Assembly: GCF_014269205.2 (NCBI RefSeq)
Contig: NZ_JABWRY020000001.1
Span: 3,720,001 to 3,784,000, forward strand
From: Pseudomonas kermanshahensis
Lineage (GTDB): Bacteria; Pseudomonadota; Gammaproteobacteria; Pseudomonadales; Pseudomonadaceae
Length of the DNA stretch: 64,000 nt
Direction of reading: 5' to 3'
Shown here: in pieces, positions 8,241-16,658 of the stretch
Layout: every line of letters begins with the position of its first letter
Position numbering within the stretch: the first letter of the stretch is position 1
Program-made: the position numbers and the translations under genes
Notes under the pieces: model-generated
Database searches by the model: none
What the model was told of the DNA's origin: nothing
Seen by the model: only the letters and a program-made list of their open reading frames with translations

Positions 8241-10630
8241 CGGCACACCAATGGGCCGATCAAGGGGACCGAGCCTGCGCCTTCAGGCAGGTCGAATTCG
8301 ACTTGGCACTGCCCTCCGCCCTCCAGCGCCACCTGCAGGCGGTTGTGCGGCGAGAGGTTTTCCAGGTAGACCAACCCATCCCAGCCAACCACCGCCTGGC
8401 TGCCGCTTTCCTCGTGGGTCACTCGGCTGCCGAGCTTGATCACCTGATGGCTAGCGTCCACCAACTCGATACTCGCCGCCAGCACGCGCCTGAGCGGGAA
8501 CTCCAGCAAGTAGCCGCTGCCACGACGCACCGCCACACGCTGCTCCACTTCGGGTGCCAGGATGTCGGGCGGCAGGTCCATCGGGTCGATCTCATATTTG
8601 CCCCGGTAGTAACCGCTGCTGTACGGCACCAGCAAATGGCCGCTGCTGTCGGTGCGGCCGATCTGCTGGTTCTCGTAGCGCACCGGCACATCGGCGTAGC
8701 CGTTGGTGCTGACCACCACGAAGGCGTCGTCGATGCGGTTGGCGGCGAACACCCCGGCGTCCATCCAAACCAACGAGCCGCTGGCGTCTGCCCATCGGGT
8801 CATCTCGCCACTGCTGCCGTATACACCGGCCTGCAACTGCACCGACTGCAGGCGCCAGGTGACATCGGCCTGGCGATAGGCATCGCGGTTGCCACCGGTG
8901 GCATACCCCAGGTTGTACCCGACGCCACCGCCCACCGGCACCGCCCGGCTGTAGTTGACCCGCTGCAGGTCCTCGCCTTCCTTGCTGCGTTCTGCGCTTA
9001 AAGCCAGGGTACCGTTAAGGTCGAACGGCATGACCAATTGCGCCTGCACGGCCCACTGGCTGTCACCGATTTCGCGGTTGGCCGACAGGTAGATGCTGCT
9101 GTTGCCCCACAGCGGCTTGCTCCAGCTCAGGTTGATCAGGCGCGTGCGCGAAGCGTCTGCGGCGCGTACGTCGAAATAGCCAGCGCCGAGGCTGCCGTAT
9201 TCATTGAGGTTGAGGCTGACGGTGACCTGCTCGCTACGTTGGCTCAACTGCATGTCCGGGCTGTCGACCCGAGACAGGTCGGCGTAGTCACCATGGCGCT
9301 GCAGGCGCTGGTAGCTGAAGCCGATGCGCTGGCTGTTGTACTGGTAACCGAGGGCGACCTGATGGCCCTTTTCGCCGTCGAACTGGCTCTGTGCCAAGGC
9401 CGCATTCAACACCCCGAAGTTGCCCAGGCGCATGTTGCCACCCAAGCCGCCCAGCACCAGTGACTCGGCGGTTTCGAGGTGGCTCTCCAGGGTAAAGCTG
9501 TCGCTGAGGCCGTAGCGTAAGCTCCCCGAGGCGACCCCTGGGCCGTAACTGAAATCGCGCACGGCATAATCGCGGCGCAGGCTACCGGCAGCCACTGAGA
9601 AGTCCGACAGGCCCTTTTGCAGCAGGCTGCTGGTGACATAGAACGGCAGCGTGGTCGACACCTGCCGGCCGAGGGCGTCGGTGGTTACCACCACCGCCTC
9701 ACCTGCACCGTTGATGAACGGCACGTTGGTCAGGGTGTACGGGCCGGGCTGCAGCTCGGTGGTGCTGGACTTGTAGCCGTTGATGAACAGGTCCAGCGAA
9801 GTCGGTACCGCCGCCTCTCCGGCGAATGCGGGCAGCGGGTAGGTCACCAAGTCCGGACGAGCCGCGAAATCGCGCGACAGTTGCAGGCCGCCGACCCGCA
9901 CCGCGCTGGTCCAGGGCAAGGCACCGGTGACGAAATCACCGGCTTCGTAGCTGAGCAGCCGTTGTTCATCGGTGAAGCGCCAGGTGCTGTCGTAACGCAG
10001 GAAGCCCTGGCGCGACTGGTCGGCCTGGGCGCCATTGAACGACTGGCGCCACTGGCCGGTACTGGAGAACGTCCCCCAGCTGTCGAACAGGCGCAGTTCG
10101 TTCCAGGCTGCCAGGTAGGTGCCACCCTCATCGGTGTCATTCAGGTACAGGTCGTAGTTGAATAAGGCGCCGAAACTGCTGCGCGCGTCGCTGGCCGGGT
10201 ACAGGTTGCGATCGCCTACCTGTTGGTCCGGCAGCCAGGCCGGCGGCACCTGCAGTAGCAGGCGCTGGTTCTGGCTGTCGTAGTCGGCGTGCAGACCTGG
10301 CACAGCATCCAGTGCCACTTCGCCCTGGGGGTCGCCTGGCAGGCTGATACCGGCCGTGCGCAGCACATCACTGCCCAGGAACAGTTGCCCGGCCCGTTGC
10401 TGCACGGGCACCAGTTCAGCCCTGGGCATCTGGTTCACCAGCAGGTCGAGGTACAGCGTGGCGTCGGCGATGGCGGACATCTCCGTGGGCGGTGGCGGCA
10501 GGTCGTCGGCCAGTGCCAGGCAGGGGCCGAACAGGGCCAGCCCCAGGCACCAGTGGCGCGGCGTCGCCGACAGCCATTTCACACACGGTTTCCGACCATT
10601 GCCGGGTCCTCCCTGGCCCCTGCCCTTCAT
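8237..10630 (-). CDS. Fimbrial outer-membrane usher (CsuD-like)
   Basis: 797 residues. After the signal region (ending A-L-A, about residue 41) it shows the usher plan. There is a periplasmic N-domain, a 24-strand beta-barrel rich in alternating Tyr/Leu/Gly, a plug insert (about 260-350, with G-P-Y-T-L-T-N-V-P-F-I-N-G-A-G-E), and C-terminal domains ending in C-Q-V-E-F-D-L-P. It assembles chaperone-bound subunits into the pilus at the outer membrane. It is slightly short of FimD, as for sigma-class ushers. ATG 10630 follows the chaperone stop by 12 bases and has only a weak Shine-Dalgarno site; an in-frame GTG at 10582 would give a cleaner signal peptide. Its end is coupled to the tip gene. 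Confidence 0.92.
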   Translation of the reverse strand: MKGRGQGGPGNGRKPCVKWLSATPRHWCLGLALFGPCLALADDLPPPPTEMSAIADATLYLDLLVNQMPRAELVPVQQRAGQLFLGSDVLRTAGISLPGDPQGEVALDAVPGLHADYDSQNQRLLLQVPPAWLPDQQVGDRNLYPASDARSSFGALFNYDLYLNDTDEGGTYLAAWNELRLFDSWGTFSSTGQWRQSFNGAQADQSRQGFLRYDSTWRFTDEQRLLSYEAGDFVTGALPWTSAVRVGGLQLSRDFAARPDLVTYPLPAFAGEAAVPTSLDLFINGYKSSTTELQPGPYTLTNVPFINGAGEAVVVTTDALGRQVSTTLPFYVTSSLLQKGLSDFSVAAGSLRRDYAVRDFSYGPGVASGSLRYGLSDSFTLESHLETAESLVLGGLGGNMRLGNFGVLNAALAQSQFDGEKGHQVALGYQYNSQRIGFSYQRLQRHGDYADLSRVDSPDMQLSQRSEQVTVSLNLNEYGSLGAGYFDVRAADASRTRLINLSWSKPLWGNSSIYLSANREIGDSQWAVQAQLVMPFDLNGTLALSAERSKEGEDLQRVNYSRAVPVGGGVGYNLGYATGGNRDAYRQADVTWRLQSVQLQAGVYGSSGEMTRWADASGSLVWMDAGVFAANRIDDAFVVVSTNGYADVPVRYENQQIGRTDSSGHLLVPYSSGYYRGKYEIDPMDLPPDILAPEVEQRVAVRRGSGYLLEFPLRRVLAASIELVDASHQVIKLGSRVTHEESGSQAVVGWDGLVYLENLSPHNRLQVALEGGGQCQVEFDLPEGAGSVPLIGPLVCR

Positions 10631-10642
10631 TCAGCCGCTGGC

Positions 10643-11419
10643 TCATTGACCTTGGCGGATGGCATCCGCCACGTTCTGGCCATTGACCCGCCCTTTCAGC
10701 ACACTGCCGGCGCTCGGCGCCATCGGCGCCGGCCAACGCATGCTGGCACCGGGCAATACATAGCCCAGCAGGCCTTCGGCCAGCGGTTTGCTCTGGCTGC
10801 CTTGCTGCACCACCACATCGGTCAGGCGCGCATGCACCGGGCCGGTGTTGCGCAGCTCGACGTAGGGTTTGCCCTGCACGGTCACTGCGTGCCAGCTCAG
10901 TTGCGGCTTGCCCACCCCTTCGGCATTACGTTTGCCTTCAGGGTCGGCCTTGCCCCACAACCCTTCGCCGTAGACGAACAGCGGCACCGAATAACGCATC
11001 TGCAGGCGGATCGCGGCCGTAGCGCCCTGACTGGCGTTGTCTGCCGGGACTGCTGGGGGGATTTCGTCGATGATGATGCGATAGGCCTGCTCTTGGCCGG
11101 CGGGCGAACTGCCGGTGCGGGTCAGGCGGATCAACTGTTTTTGCCCCGGGGCGATATTGGCCACGGGCGGGCTGCCAATGATGTCGCGCTGCGCCTGAAA
11201 CTGCTCCTGGTAATCACCCTGGCGCCAGGCGAACACCCGCACCTGCAGGTTCGCCGGCGCAGTGCCGCGGTTTTCCAGCCACAGTGCGCCGGCCTTCTGG
11301 TCAGCCTCCAGCACCGGGTCAATCGGCCAGATCAGCACCGAGGTGGCTGCCCCCGCCGGCAGGCTTGCCAGCAGCGATAACCCGATCAAACCACGCGCCC
11401 ACTTCGCGCCTGCCCACAT
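10643..11419 (-). CDS. Periplasmic pilus-assembly chaperone (CsuC-like)
   Basis: 258 residues: signal peptide ending A-G-A-A, then two immunoglobulin-like domains of the PapD superfamily. The N-domain has S-V-L-I-W-P-I-D-P-V-L and W-L-E-N-R-G, and the conserved Q-K-Q-L-I-R-L-T-R and Y-R-I-I-I-D-E-I-P-P strands. P-L-F-V-Y-G-E-G-L begins the second domain. Such chaperones bind pilin subunits in the periplasm by donating a strand and hand them to the usher. TAAGGAG lies 6 bases before the ATG. The gene lies between the subunit genes and the usher, in the usual Csu order. Confidence 0.93.
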   Translation of the reverse strand: MWAGAKWARGLIGLSLLASLPAGAATSVLIWPIDPVLEADQKAGALWLENRGTAPANLQVRVFAWRQGDYQEQFQAQRDIIGSPPVANIAPGQKQLIRLTRTGSSPAGQEQAYRIIIDEIPPAVPADNASQGATAAIRLQMRYSVPLFVYGEGLWGKADPEGKRNAEGVGKPQLSWHAVTVQGKPYVELRNTGPVHARLTDVVVQQGSQSKPLAEGLLGYVLPGASMRWPAPMAPSAGSVLKGRVNGQNVADAIRQGQ

Positions 11420-11458
11420 GCCACTCTCCTTAGACTGCTGTCATGGGTGCTGGCCGTT

Positions 11459-11962
11459 TCACCAGGTCACCGTCACTTGCACTACATCGGTGTAGGTCCC
11501 TGCCGGCAGCGTGCCGGTCAACTGGGTTCTGCCGTACACCGGCAATTTGATTGACGTGGGGTCGGTGTAACTGACCGCCACGCTCTGGCCAATGCCGAAG
11601 GCTTGGCTGTACGCCGCGTCGCGGTACAACTGGTAGGCCAACACCTGCGTGCCGCCCGTACGCTTGAGGTTGCGTGTGCCACTGGCGTTGTTCTGGCCGC
11701 CGTCCAGGCTCATGTTCAGGGTTACCCCGGGTGTGCACTGAAACGTCACGCTGGCGCCCCCCAGTGAGGTGCTCAGGGTGCCGCTGGCCAGCGCCGACTG
11801 GGTGCCGAAGTCGAGCGTCCCGTAGTTGCTCACGCCACCGACCACCAGGCAACCGGCGACGATCTGCGCATTCACCTGGAACGTGCTGGTGGGCACCGCC
11901 CCCAGGGGCGTGGCCAGCAGCACACCGATACCCGTGATGCCACTTGCCAGCCAACCGCGCAT
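11459..11962 (-). CDS. Csu-type pilin subunit, SCPU domain
   Basis: 167 residues. Signal peptide (about 1-22) then a single spore-coat-U domain with the Y-G-T-L-D-F-G-T motif near residue 47. It ends with the aromatic donor-type strand V-V-Q-V-T-V-T-W. Two cysteines (in V-A-G-C and F-Q-C-T-P-G) should form the domain disulfide. The G-x-R-N-L-K-R and Y-Q-L-Y-R-D-A segments are common to CsuA/B pilins. It is the fourth of four subunit genes, separated from the previous gene by only three bases, so coupled translation is likely. Which of the four is the major rod pilin is not decided by sequence. Confidence 0.88.
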   Translation of the reverse strand: MRGWLASGITGIGVLLATPLGAVPTSTFQVNAQIVAGCLVVGGVSNYGTLDFGTQSALASGTLSTSLGGASVTFQCTPGVTLNMSLDGGQNNASGTRNLKRTGGTQVLAYQLYRDAAYSQAFGIGQSVAVSYTDPTSIKLPVYGRTQLTGTLPAGTYTDVVQVTVTW

Positions 11963-11965
11963 GGC

Positions 11966-12499
11966 TCAGAAGGTCAGCTCGACGGCCACCGTGTCGGTGT
12001 ACACCCCCGCTGGCAGGCCCGCCTTGCCGCGTGCCTGACCATACAGGTTGACGGTCTGGGCCACGCCGGTACTGGTCGGCAAGGTGATGGTGCCGTCAAT
12101 GGCCAGTATCTGGGTGCGCCCGGTATCGGTGTAGAAGTCGTAGGGCACGAAGTTGCCGGCGCCATCGGCGAGCGCACGCGTGCCGCCGCTGGACTGGCCA
12201 TCGTGGCTACCGGCGCGCACGCGGATCGCCGGGATGCTGCCCGCCGAACACAGGATGCTCAAGGCGCTACCCGTGCCGCCAAGCACCTGGGCGTTGGCAG
12301 TACCGAACAGGGCATCCTGGGTGCCGAAGTTGAGGGTACCGAAGTTCAACCCTGAGCTCGCGGAACTGCCATTGACCTGGCAGGCCGCGATCAGTGTCAG
12401 CGTCGAGGTGATGTTACCGGTCACCGTGGCGGCCTGGGCCTGGGAAGCCAAGGCCAAACCGAGGCCGGCGAGGATGCAGTGGGTGAGGTTCGTGCGCAT
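11966..12499 (-). CDS. Csu-type pilin subunit, SCPU domain (candidate major pilin)
   Basis: 177 residues: clear signal peptide (ending A-S-Q-A-Q-A), then one spore-coat-U domain with L-N-F-G-T-L-N-F-G-T at about 51-60, cysteines in A-A-C-Q-V-N and I-L-C-S-A-G, and C-terminal strand D-T-V-A-V-E-L-T-F. Its composition (small, Gly/Ser/Thr/Ala-rich, few charged residues) and its very good Shine-Dalgarno sequence (AAGGAG, 6 bases from ATG) make it the best guess for the major rod subunit CsuA/B. That choice is inference. It is the third gene in the operon. Confidence 0.88.
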   Translation of the reverse strand: MRTNLTHCILAGLGLALASQAQAATVTGNITSTLTLIAACQVNGSSASSGLNFGTLNFGTQDALFGTANAQVLGGTGSALSILCSAGSIPAIRVRAGSHDGQSSGGTRALADGAGNFVPYDFYTDTGRTQILAIDGTITLPTSTGVAQTVNLYGQARGKAGLPAGVYTDTVAVELTF

Positions 12500-12517
12500 C
12501 GGAGTCTCCTTGCGTGG

Positions 12518-13054
12518 TTACCAGTCCAGGGTCACTCTCAGGGTGTCGCGGTACAGCCCGGCGGGCAGGGCGCGCGGTTGCGCCACTACCACGCCGTAGA
12601 TCGGAATCGGTATCTGCTGGGTGCTGCTGATGGTGAAGGCGCGGGCCTGGCCGATGCCGTAGCGGCTGTTGCCACCCGGGTCCACCGCCAGTTGATAAGG
12701 GATCAGTTCACGGCCGTTGCTCAGGCGCCGTACGCCGTCATTGCCATTCAGGCCGCCGTTGATCCGCACGTTGAAGGCCCTGACCTCGGGCGTGCAACTG
12801 ATCTGCAAGCGGCCCTCGCCGGCCACTTCGTCGACCCGGCTGCGCAGTGGCTGGTCCCAGTTCGGGCCACGTTCACCGAAGTCCATCAGGCCTGGGTTGC
12901 CCAGGGTTGCAGGCTGGTCGGTGCCGCTGCTGATCTGACAGGCCGCACTGATCACCAGCCGCGCCTGGATGAACCCGGTGGTGGTGCCATGGGCCGCGCC
13001 ACCGGGCAACAGCAGCGGGCCGAGGGTAAGCAGCAGGATCGAGGTGCGGTTCAT
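12518..13054 (-). CDS. Csu-type pilin subunit, SCPU domain
   Basis: 178 residues from the ATG at 13054, which begins a good signal peptide (N-R-T-S-I-L-L-L-T-L-G-P-L-L-L-P); an upstream in-frame ATG at 13081 has no usable ribosome site. One spore-coat-U domain follows, with A-A-C-Q-I-S and I-S-C-T-P-E cysteines, L-M-D-F-G-E and the terminal D-T-L-R-V-T-L-D-W strand. It is more charged than its neighbours (several Arg), so it may be a minor or adaptor subunit. Second gene of the operon. Confidence 0.85.
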   Translation of the reverse strand: MNRTSILLLTLGPLLLPGGAAHGTTTGFIQARLVISAACQISSGTDQPATLGNPGLMDFGERGPNWDQPLRSRVDEVAGEGRLQISCTPEVRAFNVRINGGLNGNDGVRRLSNGRELIPYQLAVDPGGNSRYGIGQARAFTISSTQQIPIPIYGVVVAQPRALPAGLYRDTLRVTLDW

Positions 13055-13083
13055 GGCGTCGCGTCCTTGTGCAGGGGGCATCC

Positions 13084-13611
13084 TTACCAGGTGACCGTGA
13101 TCTTGAGCAGGTCGCCATACAGGCCTGCCTGTGGTACCCAGGCCAGTTTGTCGATGCGGGCATAGAGCGGGAGTTCGATCGAACCGCTGCTCGGCACCCG
13201 CGCCGAGTGCGCGACATCGACCGCCAACGGCTCGCGCCAGGCGGGGTCGCGATACAAGCGATAAGGAATAGGCCGGGCCTTGCCGTCGTCGTTGGCCAGA
13301 AAGCGCAGCTCACCTGCGCCACCGTGCTGGCCGCCATCGACCCGCACCTGATAGGGCGTGTCGGGGTTGCATTCCAAGCGTGGCGGCCGCTGGCTGTGCA
13401 GTACACCGCTCAAGGGCGCGCCTGGGCCATCGAGCCGCGCGGCACTGCCCAGGTCGATCAGGCCCAACGCTTGTGCCCCGGCATCTCGCGTCTGGTTGAC
13501 CAGCATGCAGCCCCGCTGCACCAGGACCCGCACTTCAACGAGAAAGTCCGTCGCTACGGCACTGCCGCTCAACAACAGGCCAAACAACGCGGCCAAAAAG
13601 CGTTCCGTCAC
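13084..13611 (-). CDS. Csu-type pilin-like subunit, first gene of the pilus operon
   Basis: 175 residues if started at GTG 13611. That codon is preceded by AAGG 8 bases upstream and begins the signal peptide T-E-R-F-L-A-A-L-F-G-L-L-L-S-G-S-A-V-A. The frame is open further upstream (to 13806) but those residues are basic and not signal-like. The mature part is a spore-coat-U domain with Q-R-G-C-M-L-V-N, G-L-I-D-L-G-S in place of the usual D-F-G, L-E-C-N-P-D and final L-K-I-T-V-T-W. It is the most diverged of the four subunits, suggesting a specialised place in the fibre. The operon promoter should lie in the 304-bp gap shared with the phytochrome operon. Confidence 0.82.
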   Translation of the reverse strand: MTERFLAALFGLLLSGSAVATDFLVEVRVLVQRGCMLVNQTRDAGAQALGLIDLGSAARLDGPGAPLSGVLHSQRPPRLECNPDTPYQVRVDGGQHGGAGELRFLANDDGKARPIPYRLYRDPAWREPLAVDVAHSARVPSSGSIELPLYARIDKLAWVPQAGLYGDLLKITVTW

Positions 13612-13915
13612 TTTATAATCCTTATCGCTGTGTGCTGACGCTTTGCATTGAAGCTGTGTACCCATTGGAGCGTAGCAGCGGGGTGGAATAGCAGTGATGG
13701 CTTCAAGCCATTTTTTTGTATTAGCGATAAAGCGATAGCGGGCGTTCGCGGCCACCGCGAAAAAAACTTCGATGCCACCGAACCCCTCGTCGCACAGTGC
13801 CTCCAATGGCCATGAGCCGGCAAATCAGCCGACATTCTGGTACGGTGCATGTCAACCATCGTCCTGCACCAGACACGTGACCGCTGCATGGGCGGGCATG
13901 ACAGGAGCGTTTTCA
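13612..13915. promoter_or_regulatory. Divergent control region between pilus and phytochrome operons
   Basis: About 304 bp separate the GTG of the first pilin gene (minus) and the TTG of bphP (plus). It contains a terminator-like hairpin on the plus strand (ATGGC TTCAA GCCAT then seven T, 13697-13717). A GC hairpin TTCGCGG CCA CCGCGAA followed by an A-run lies at 13745-13761, and GCGATAAAGCGATAGCG at 13724-13740 is a short direct repeat of GCGATA. I could not place promoters with confidence. Confidence 0.5.
13697..13717 (+). terminator. Possible attenuator or small-RNA terminator upstream of bphP
   Basis: Stem ATGGC/GCCAT, loop TTCAA, followed by T7 on the plus strand. The stem is only 5 bp (7 if the loop closes further). 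It would stop a plus-strand transcript starting in the 13612-13690 region, either a bphP leader or a short RNA. No promoter was identified. Confidence 0.35.
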
Positions 13916-16168
13916 TTGATAACTGCAGACAACCCCCTCGCCGAGGCCGTAGAGCGCTGTGCCCAGGAGCCGATCCAGGTGCCGGGCAGCATCCAGCCCC
14001 ACGGGTTTCTGCTGGTGCTGGACGAGGCCGACCTGCACATCCTCCAGGCCAGCGAAAACGCCGAGCACTGGCTAGGCTTGCCCGCCAGGGAGCTGCTGGG
14101 CTGCGCCTTGGCCGAGCTGGTCGGTGACAGCTTCGATATGCGCGCGCACCTTGCACGCCTGCCCGACGACGAGGCCTTTCCGTTTCATATCGGCGACGTG
14201 TGCCTGCGCCCGGGTGCACCCTGGCGCGACAAGCTGCGCGTGCTGGCCCACCGTCACGACCAGGTGCTGATCGTCGAGTTCGAGCCCGTGCGCTTGCCGG
14301 CCGACCTGGCTGAGCAAGGTGATTACTACCCACTGGTGCGCAGCTTCGTCGGCAACCTGCACATGGCCGCCAGCCTTGAAGACCTGCTGCAGCAGTCGGT
14401 GGAACAGCTCAAGCGCATCACCGGGTTCGGCCGGGTCAAGGCGTACCGGTTCGACAGCGAAGGCAACGGCCAGGTGCTGGCCGAGGTGGCCGACCCCGGC
14501 TACCCCAGCTACCTGGGCCTGTGCTTCCCCGCCTCGGACATCCCGCGCCAGGCGCGCGAACTGTATCGGGTCAACCGCATCCGCGTGATCGAAGACGCCA
14601 ACTACCAGCCCTCCAAACTGGTACCCGCCGCCAACCCGCGCACCGGCAAGGCGCTGGACATGAGTTTCGCCGCGCTGCGCAGCGTGTCGCCGGTGCACCT
14701 GCAATACATGCGCAACATGGGCACGCTGGCCTCGATGTCGCTGTCGATCGTGGTCGACGGGCAACTGTGGGGGCTGGTGTCCTGCCACCATGACCAGCCA
14801 CGCCCGGTGGACCTGCGTACCCGTACCGCCTGTGAGCTGCTGGCCAGCGTGTTGTCGCTGCAGATCGAGTCGCGTGAATCCCACGCCAGCACGCGTACCC
14901 TGCTCGACCTGCGCCAGCACATCGTGCGGATGATCTCGTCGATGGCCGATCACGACAGCGTCAGTGAGGGCCTGCGCGACCTGCCCGATGTGCTGCTGGA
15001 GTTTGCCGGTGCCAGCGGCGCCGCAGTGATCTCTGCCGACCGTTGCGACCTGATCGGCAAGACGCCACCGCAGGCGCAAGTCACGGCGCTGGTGCACTGG
15101 TTGGCCCAGCGCGGTGAAGACACGGTCTTCCACAGCGACAACGTACGCCGCGACATCGACGAGCTGCCTGAACTGGCAGACCATGTCGGCGGTGTGCTGG
15201 CAGTGGCCATCTCTCAAATCCACTCGCACTACCTGCTGTGGTTCCGCCCCGAGCAGGTGCGCACGGTCAACTGGGCCGGGCAGCCAAGCAAACAGGTCGG
15301 GCCGCAAGGCCAGCTTGACCCACGCCACAGCTTTGAACGCTGGCAGGAAGAAGTACGCGGCTTTTGCCAAGCCTGGGACCCGTTGATCGTCGAAGGCGTG
15401 GTGGAGCTGCGCACTGCCGTGCTGGGCATCGTCCTGCGCAAGGCCGAAGAGCTGGCACAACTGGCCGGCGAACTGCGCCGCTCGAACAAAGAACTCGAAG
15501 CCTTTTCCTACAGCGTGTCCCACGACCTGCGTGCGCCCTTGCGGCACATTGCGGGGTACACCGAGTTGCTCGGCGAAATCGAAGGCCAGGGCCTTAGCGA
15601 GCGTGGCCGGCGTTTTCTGCAGCACATTGGCGAAGCCGCGCAATTCGCTGGCAGCCTGGTAGACAACCTACTGAATTTCTCGCAAATGGGCCGCTCGGCC
15701 CTGCGCCTGTCGGATGTCGACCTCAATGCCCTGGTCGACGCCATACGCGCCGAGCTGGCACCGGACTACCAGGGCCGCGAAATTGTCTGGGACATCGCCC
15801 CCCTGCCCAAGGTGATCGCTGACCCGGCGTTCATCAACCTGGCGCTGCAAAACCTGATTGGCAACGCCATCAAATACACCCGCGGTCGCGACCCTGCGCG
15901 CATCGAGATCCGCGCCCAGGAGCACCCAGACGAGGTCGAGGTGTGCATCCGCGATAACGGCGTAGGCTTCGACATGGCCTACGCCAACAAACTGTTCGGC
16001 GTGTTCCAGCGCCTGCACCGCATGGAAGACTTCGAAGGCACCGGGATAGGCCTGGCAAGCGTACGCCGCATCATTGAGCGCCATGACGGCCGTGTCTGGG
16101 CCGAAGGCCAGATCGACCAGGGCGCCAGTTTCCATTTCACCCTCCCGCGCCCCGCCGCGACTACATGA
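13916..16168 (+). CDS. bphP: Bacteriophytochrome sensor histidine kinase
   Basis: 750 residues if started at TTG 13916, which has AGGAG 8 bases upstream; an in-frame ATG at 13898 lacks a ribosome site. Order: PAS (1-120), GAF, PHY, HisKA and HATPase. Cys15, just before E-P-I-Q-V-P-G-S-I-Q-P-H-G, is the biliverdin-binding cysteine of bacterial phytochromes. Asp208 in P-A-S-D-I-P-R-Q is the conserved chromophore-pocket Asp, and the PHY tongue shows W-F-R-P-E and P-R-H-S-F. His536 in V-S-H-D-L-R-A-P-L is the phosphoacceptor; G-T-G-I-G-L-A is the G2 box. It is a soluble red/far-red photoreceptor kinase. The next gene, 15 bases on, is the likely cognate regulator. No heme oxygenase gene (biliverdin source) is nearby. 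Confidence 0.96.
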   Translation: MITADNPLAEAVERCAQEPIQVPGSIQPHGFLLVLDEADLHILQASENAEHWLGLPARELLGCALAELVGDSFDMRAHLARLPDDEAFPFHIGDVCLRPGAPWRDKLRVLAHRHDQVLIVEFEPVRLPADLAEQGDYYPLVRSFVGNLHMAASLEDLLQQSVEQLKRITGFGRVKAYRFDSEGNGQVLAEVADPGYPSYLGLCFPASDIPRQARELYRVNRIRVIEDANYQPSKLVPAANPRTGKALDMSFAALRSVSPVHLQYMRNMGTLASMSLSIVVDGQLWGLVSCHHDQPRPVDLRTRTACELLASVLSLQIESRESHASTRTLLDLRQHIVRMISSMADHDSVSEGLRDLPDVLLEFAGASGAAVISADRCDLIGKTPPQAQVTALVHWLAQRGEDTVFHSDNVRRDIDELPELADHVGGVLAVAISQIHSHYLLWFRPEQVRTVNWAGQPSKQVGPQGQLDPRHSFERWQEEVRGFCQAWDPLIVEGVVELRTAVLGIVLRKAEELAQLAGELRRSNKELEAFSYSVSHDLRAPLRHIAGYTELLGEIEGQGLSERGRRFLQHIGEAAQFAGSLVDNLLNFSQMGRSALRLSDVDLNALVDAIRAELAPDYQGREIVWDIAPLPKVIADPAFINLALQNLIGNAIKYTRGRDPARIEIRAQEHPDEVEVCIRDNGVGFDMAYANKLFGVFQRLHRMEDFEGTGIGLASVRRIIERHDGRVWAEGQIDQGASFHFTLPRPAATT

Positions 16169-16183
16169 GGCCCCTGTACCATC

Positions 16184-16645
16184 ATGCTCAAACCTATCCT
16201 GCTGGTAGAAGACAACCCCCGGGACCTGGAGCTGACGCTGCTGGCGTTGGAGCGCAGCCAGTTGGCCAACGAAGTCATCGTGCTGCGTGACGGCGCCGAT
16301 GCGCTCGACTACCTGTTGCGCCGCAATGCCTATGCCGAACGCGACGGTGGCAACCCCGCCGTGCTGCTGCTGGACCTGAAACTGCCCAAAGTCGATGGCC
16401 TGGAAGTGCTCAAGGAAGTTCGCACCACCCCTGACCTGCGCAGCATCCCGACCGTGATGCTAACGTCGTCGCGGGAGGAGCCCGACCTGTTGCGCGCCTA
16501 CGAACTGGGGGTCAATGCCTACGTGGTCAAGCCCGTGGAATTCAAGGAATTCGTCGCCGCCATCTCCGACCTCGGGGTGTTCTGGGCCGTGCTCAACGAA
16601 CCGCCACCCGGCTCGCTGCGCCTAAACCGCCGCGGCAGCAACTGA
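16184..16645 (+). CDS. Single-domain response regulator, Rcp1-like, phytochrome partner
   Basis: 153 residues, a stand-alone receiver: acidic pair E9-D10, phosphoacceptor Asp64 in L-L-L-D-L-K-L-P-K-V, Thr/Ser in M-L-T-S-S, Lys116 in V-V-K-P-V-E-F. The L-K-L-P-K-V-D-G and V-K-P-V-E-F-x-x-F sequences and the extended C-terminus (F-W-A-V-L-N-E-P-P-P) are those of the Rcp1 family, found next to phytochromes in cyanobacteria and proteobacteria. It has no output domain, so it probably relays phosphate or acts by protein contact. It is co-transcribed with bphP (15-base gap) and with the hybrid kinase (13-base gap). Confidence 0.93.
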   Translation: MLKPILLVEDNPRDLELTLLALERSQLANEVIVLRDGADALDYLLRRNAYAERDGGNPAVLLLDLKLPKVDGLEVLKEVRTTPDLRSIPTVMLTSSREEPDLLRAYELGVNAYVVKPVEFKEFVAAISDLGVFWAVLNEPPPGSLRLNRRGSN

Positions 16646-16658
16646 GGCCAACGCGAAC

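Noticed and set aside
14072..15643. 523-codon minus-strand frame antisense to bphP
   Set aside because: Composition is a mirror of bphP codons; bphP motifs are complete.
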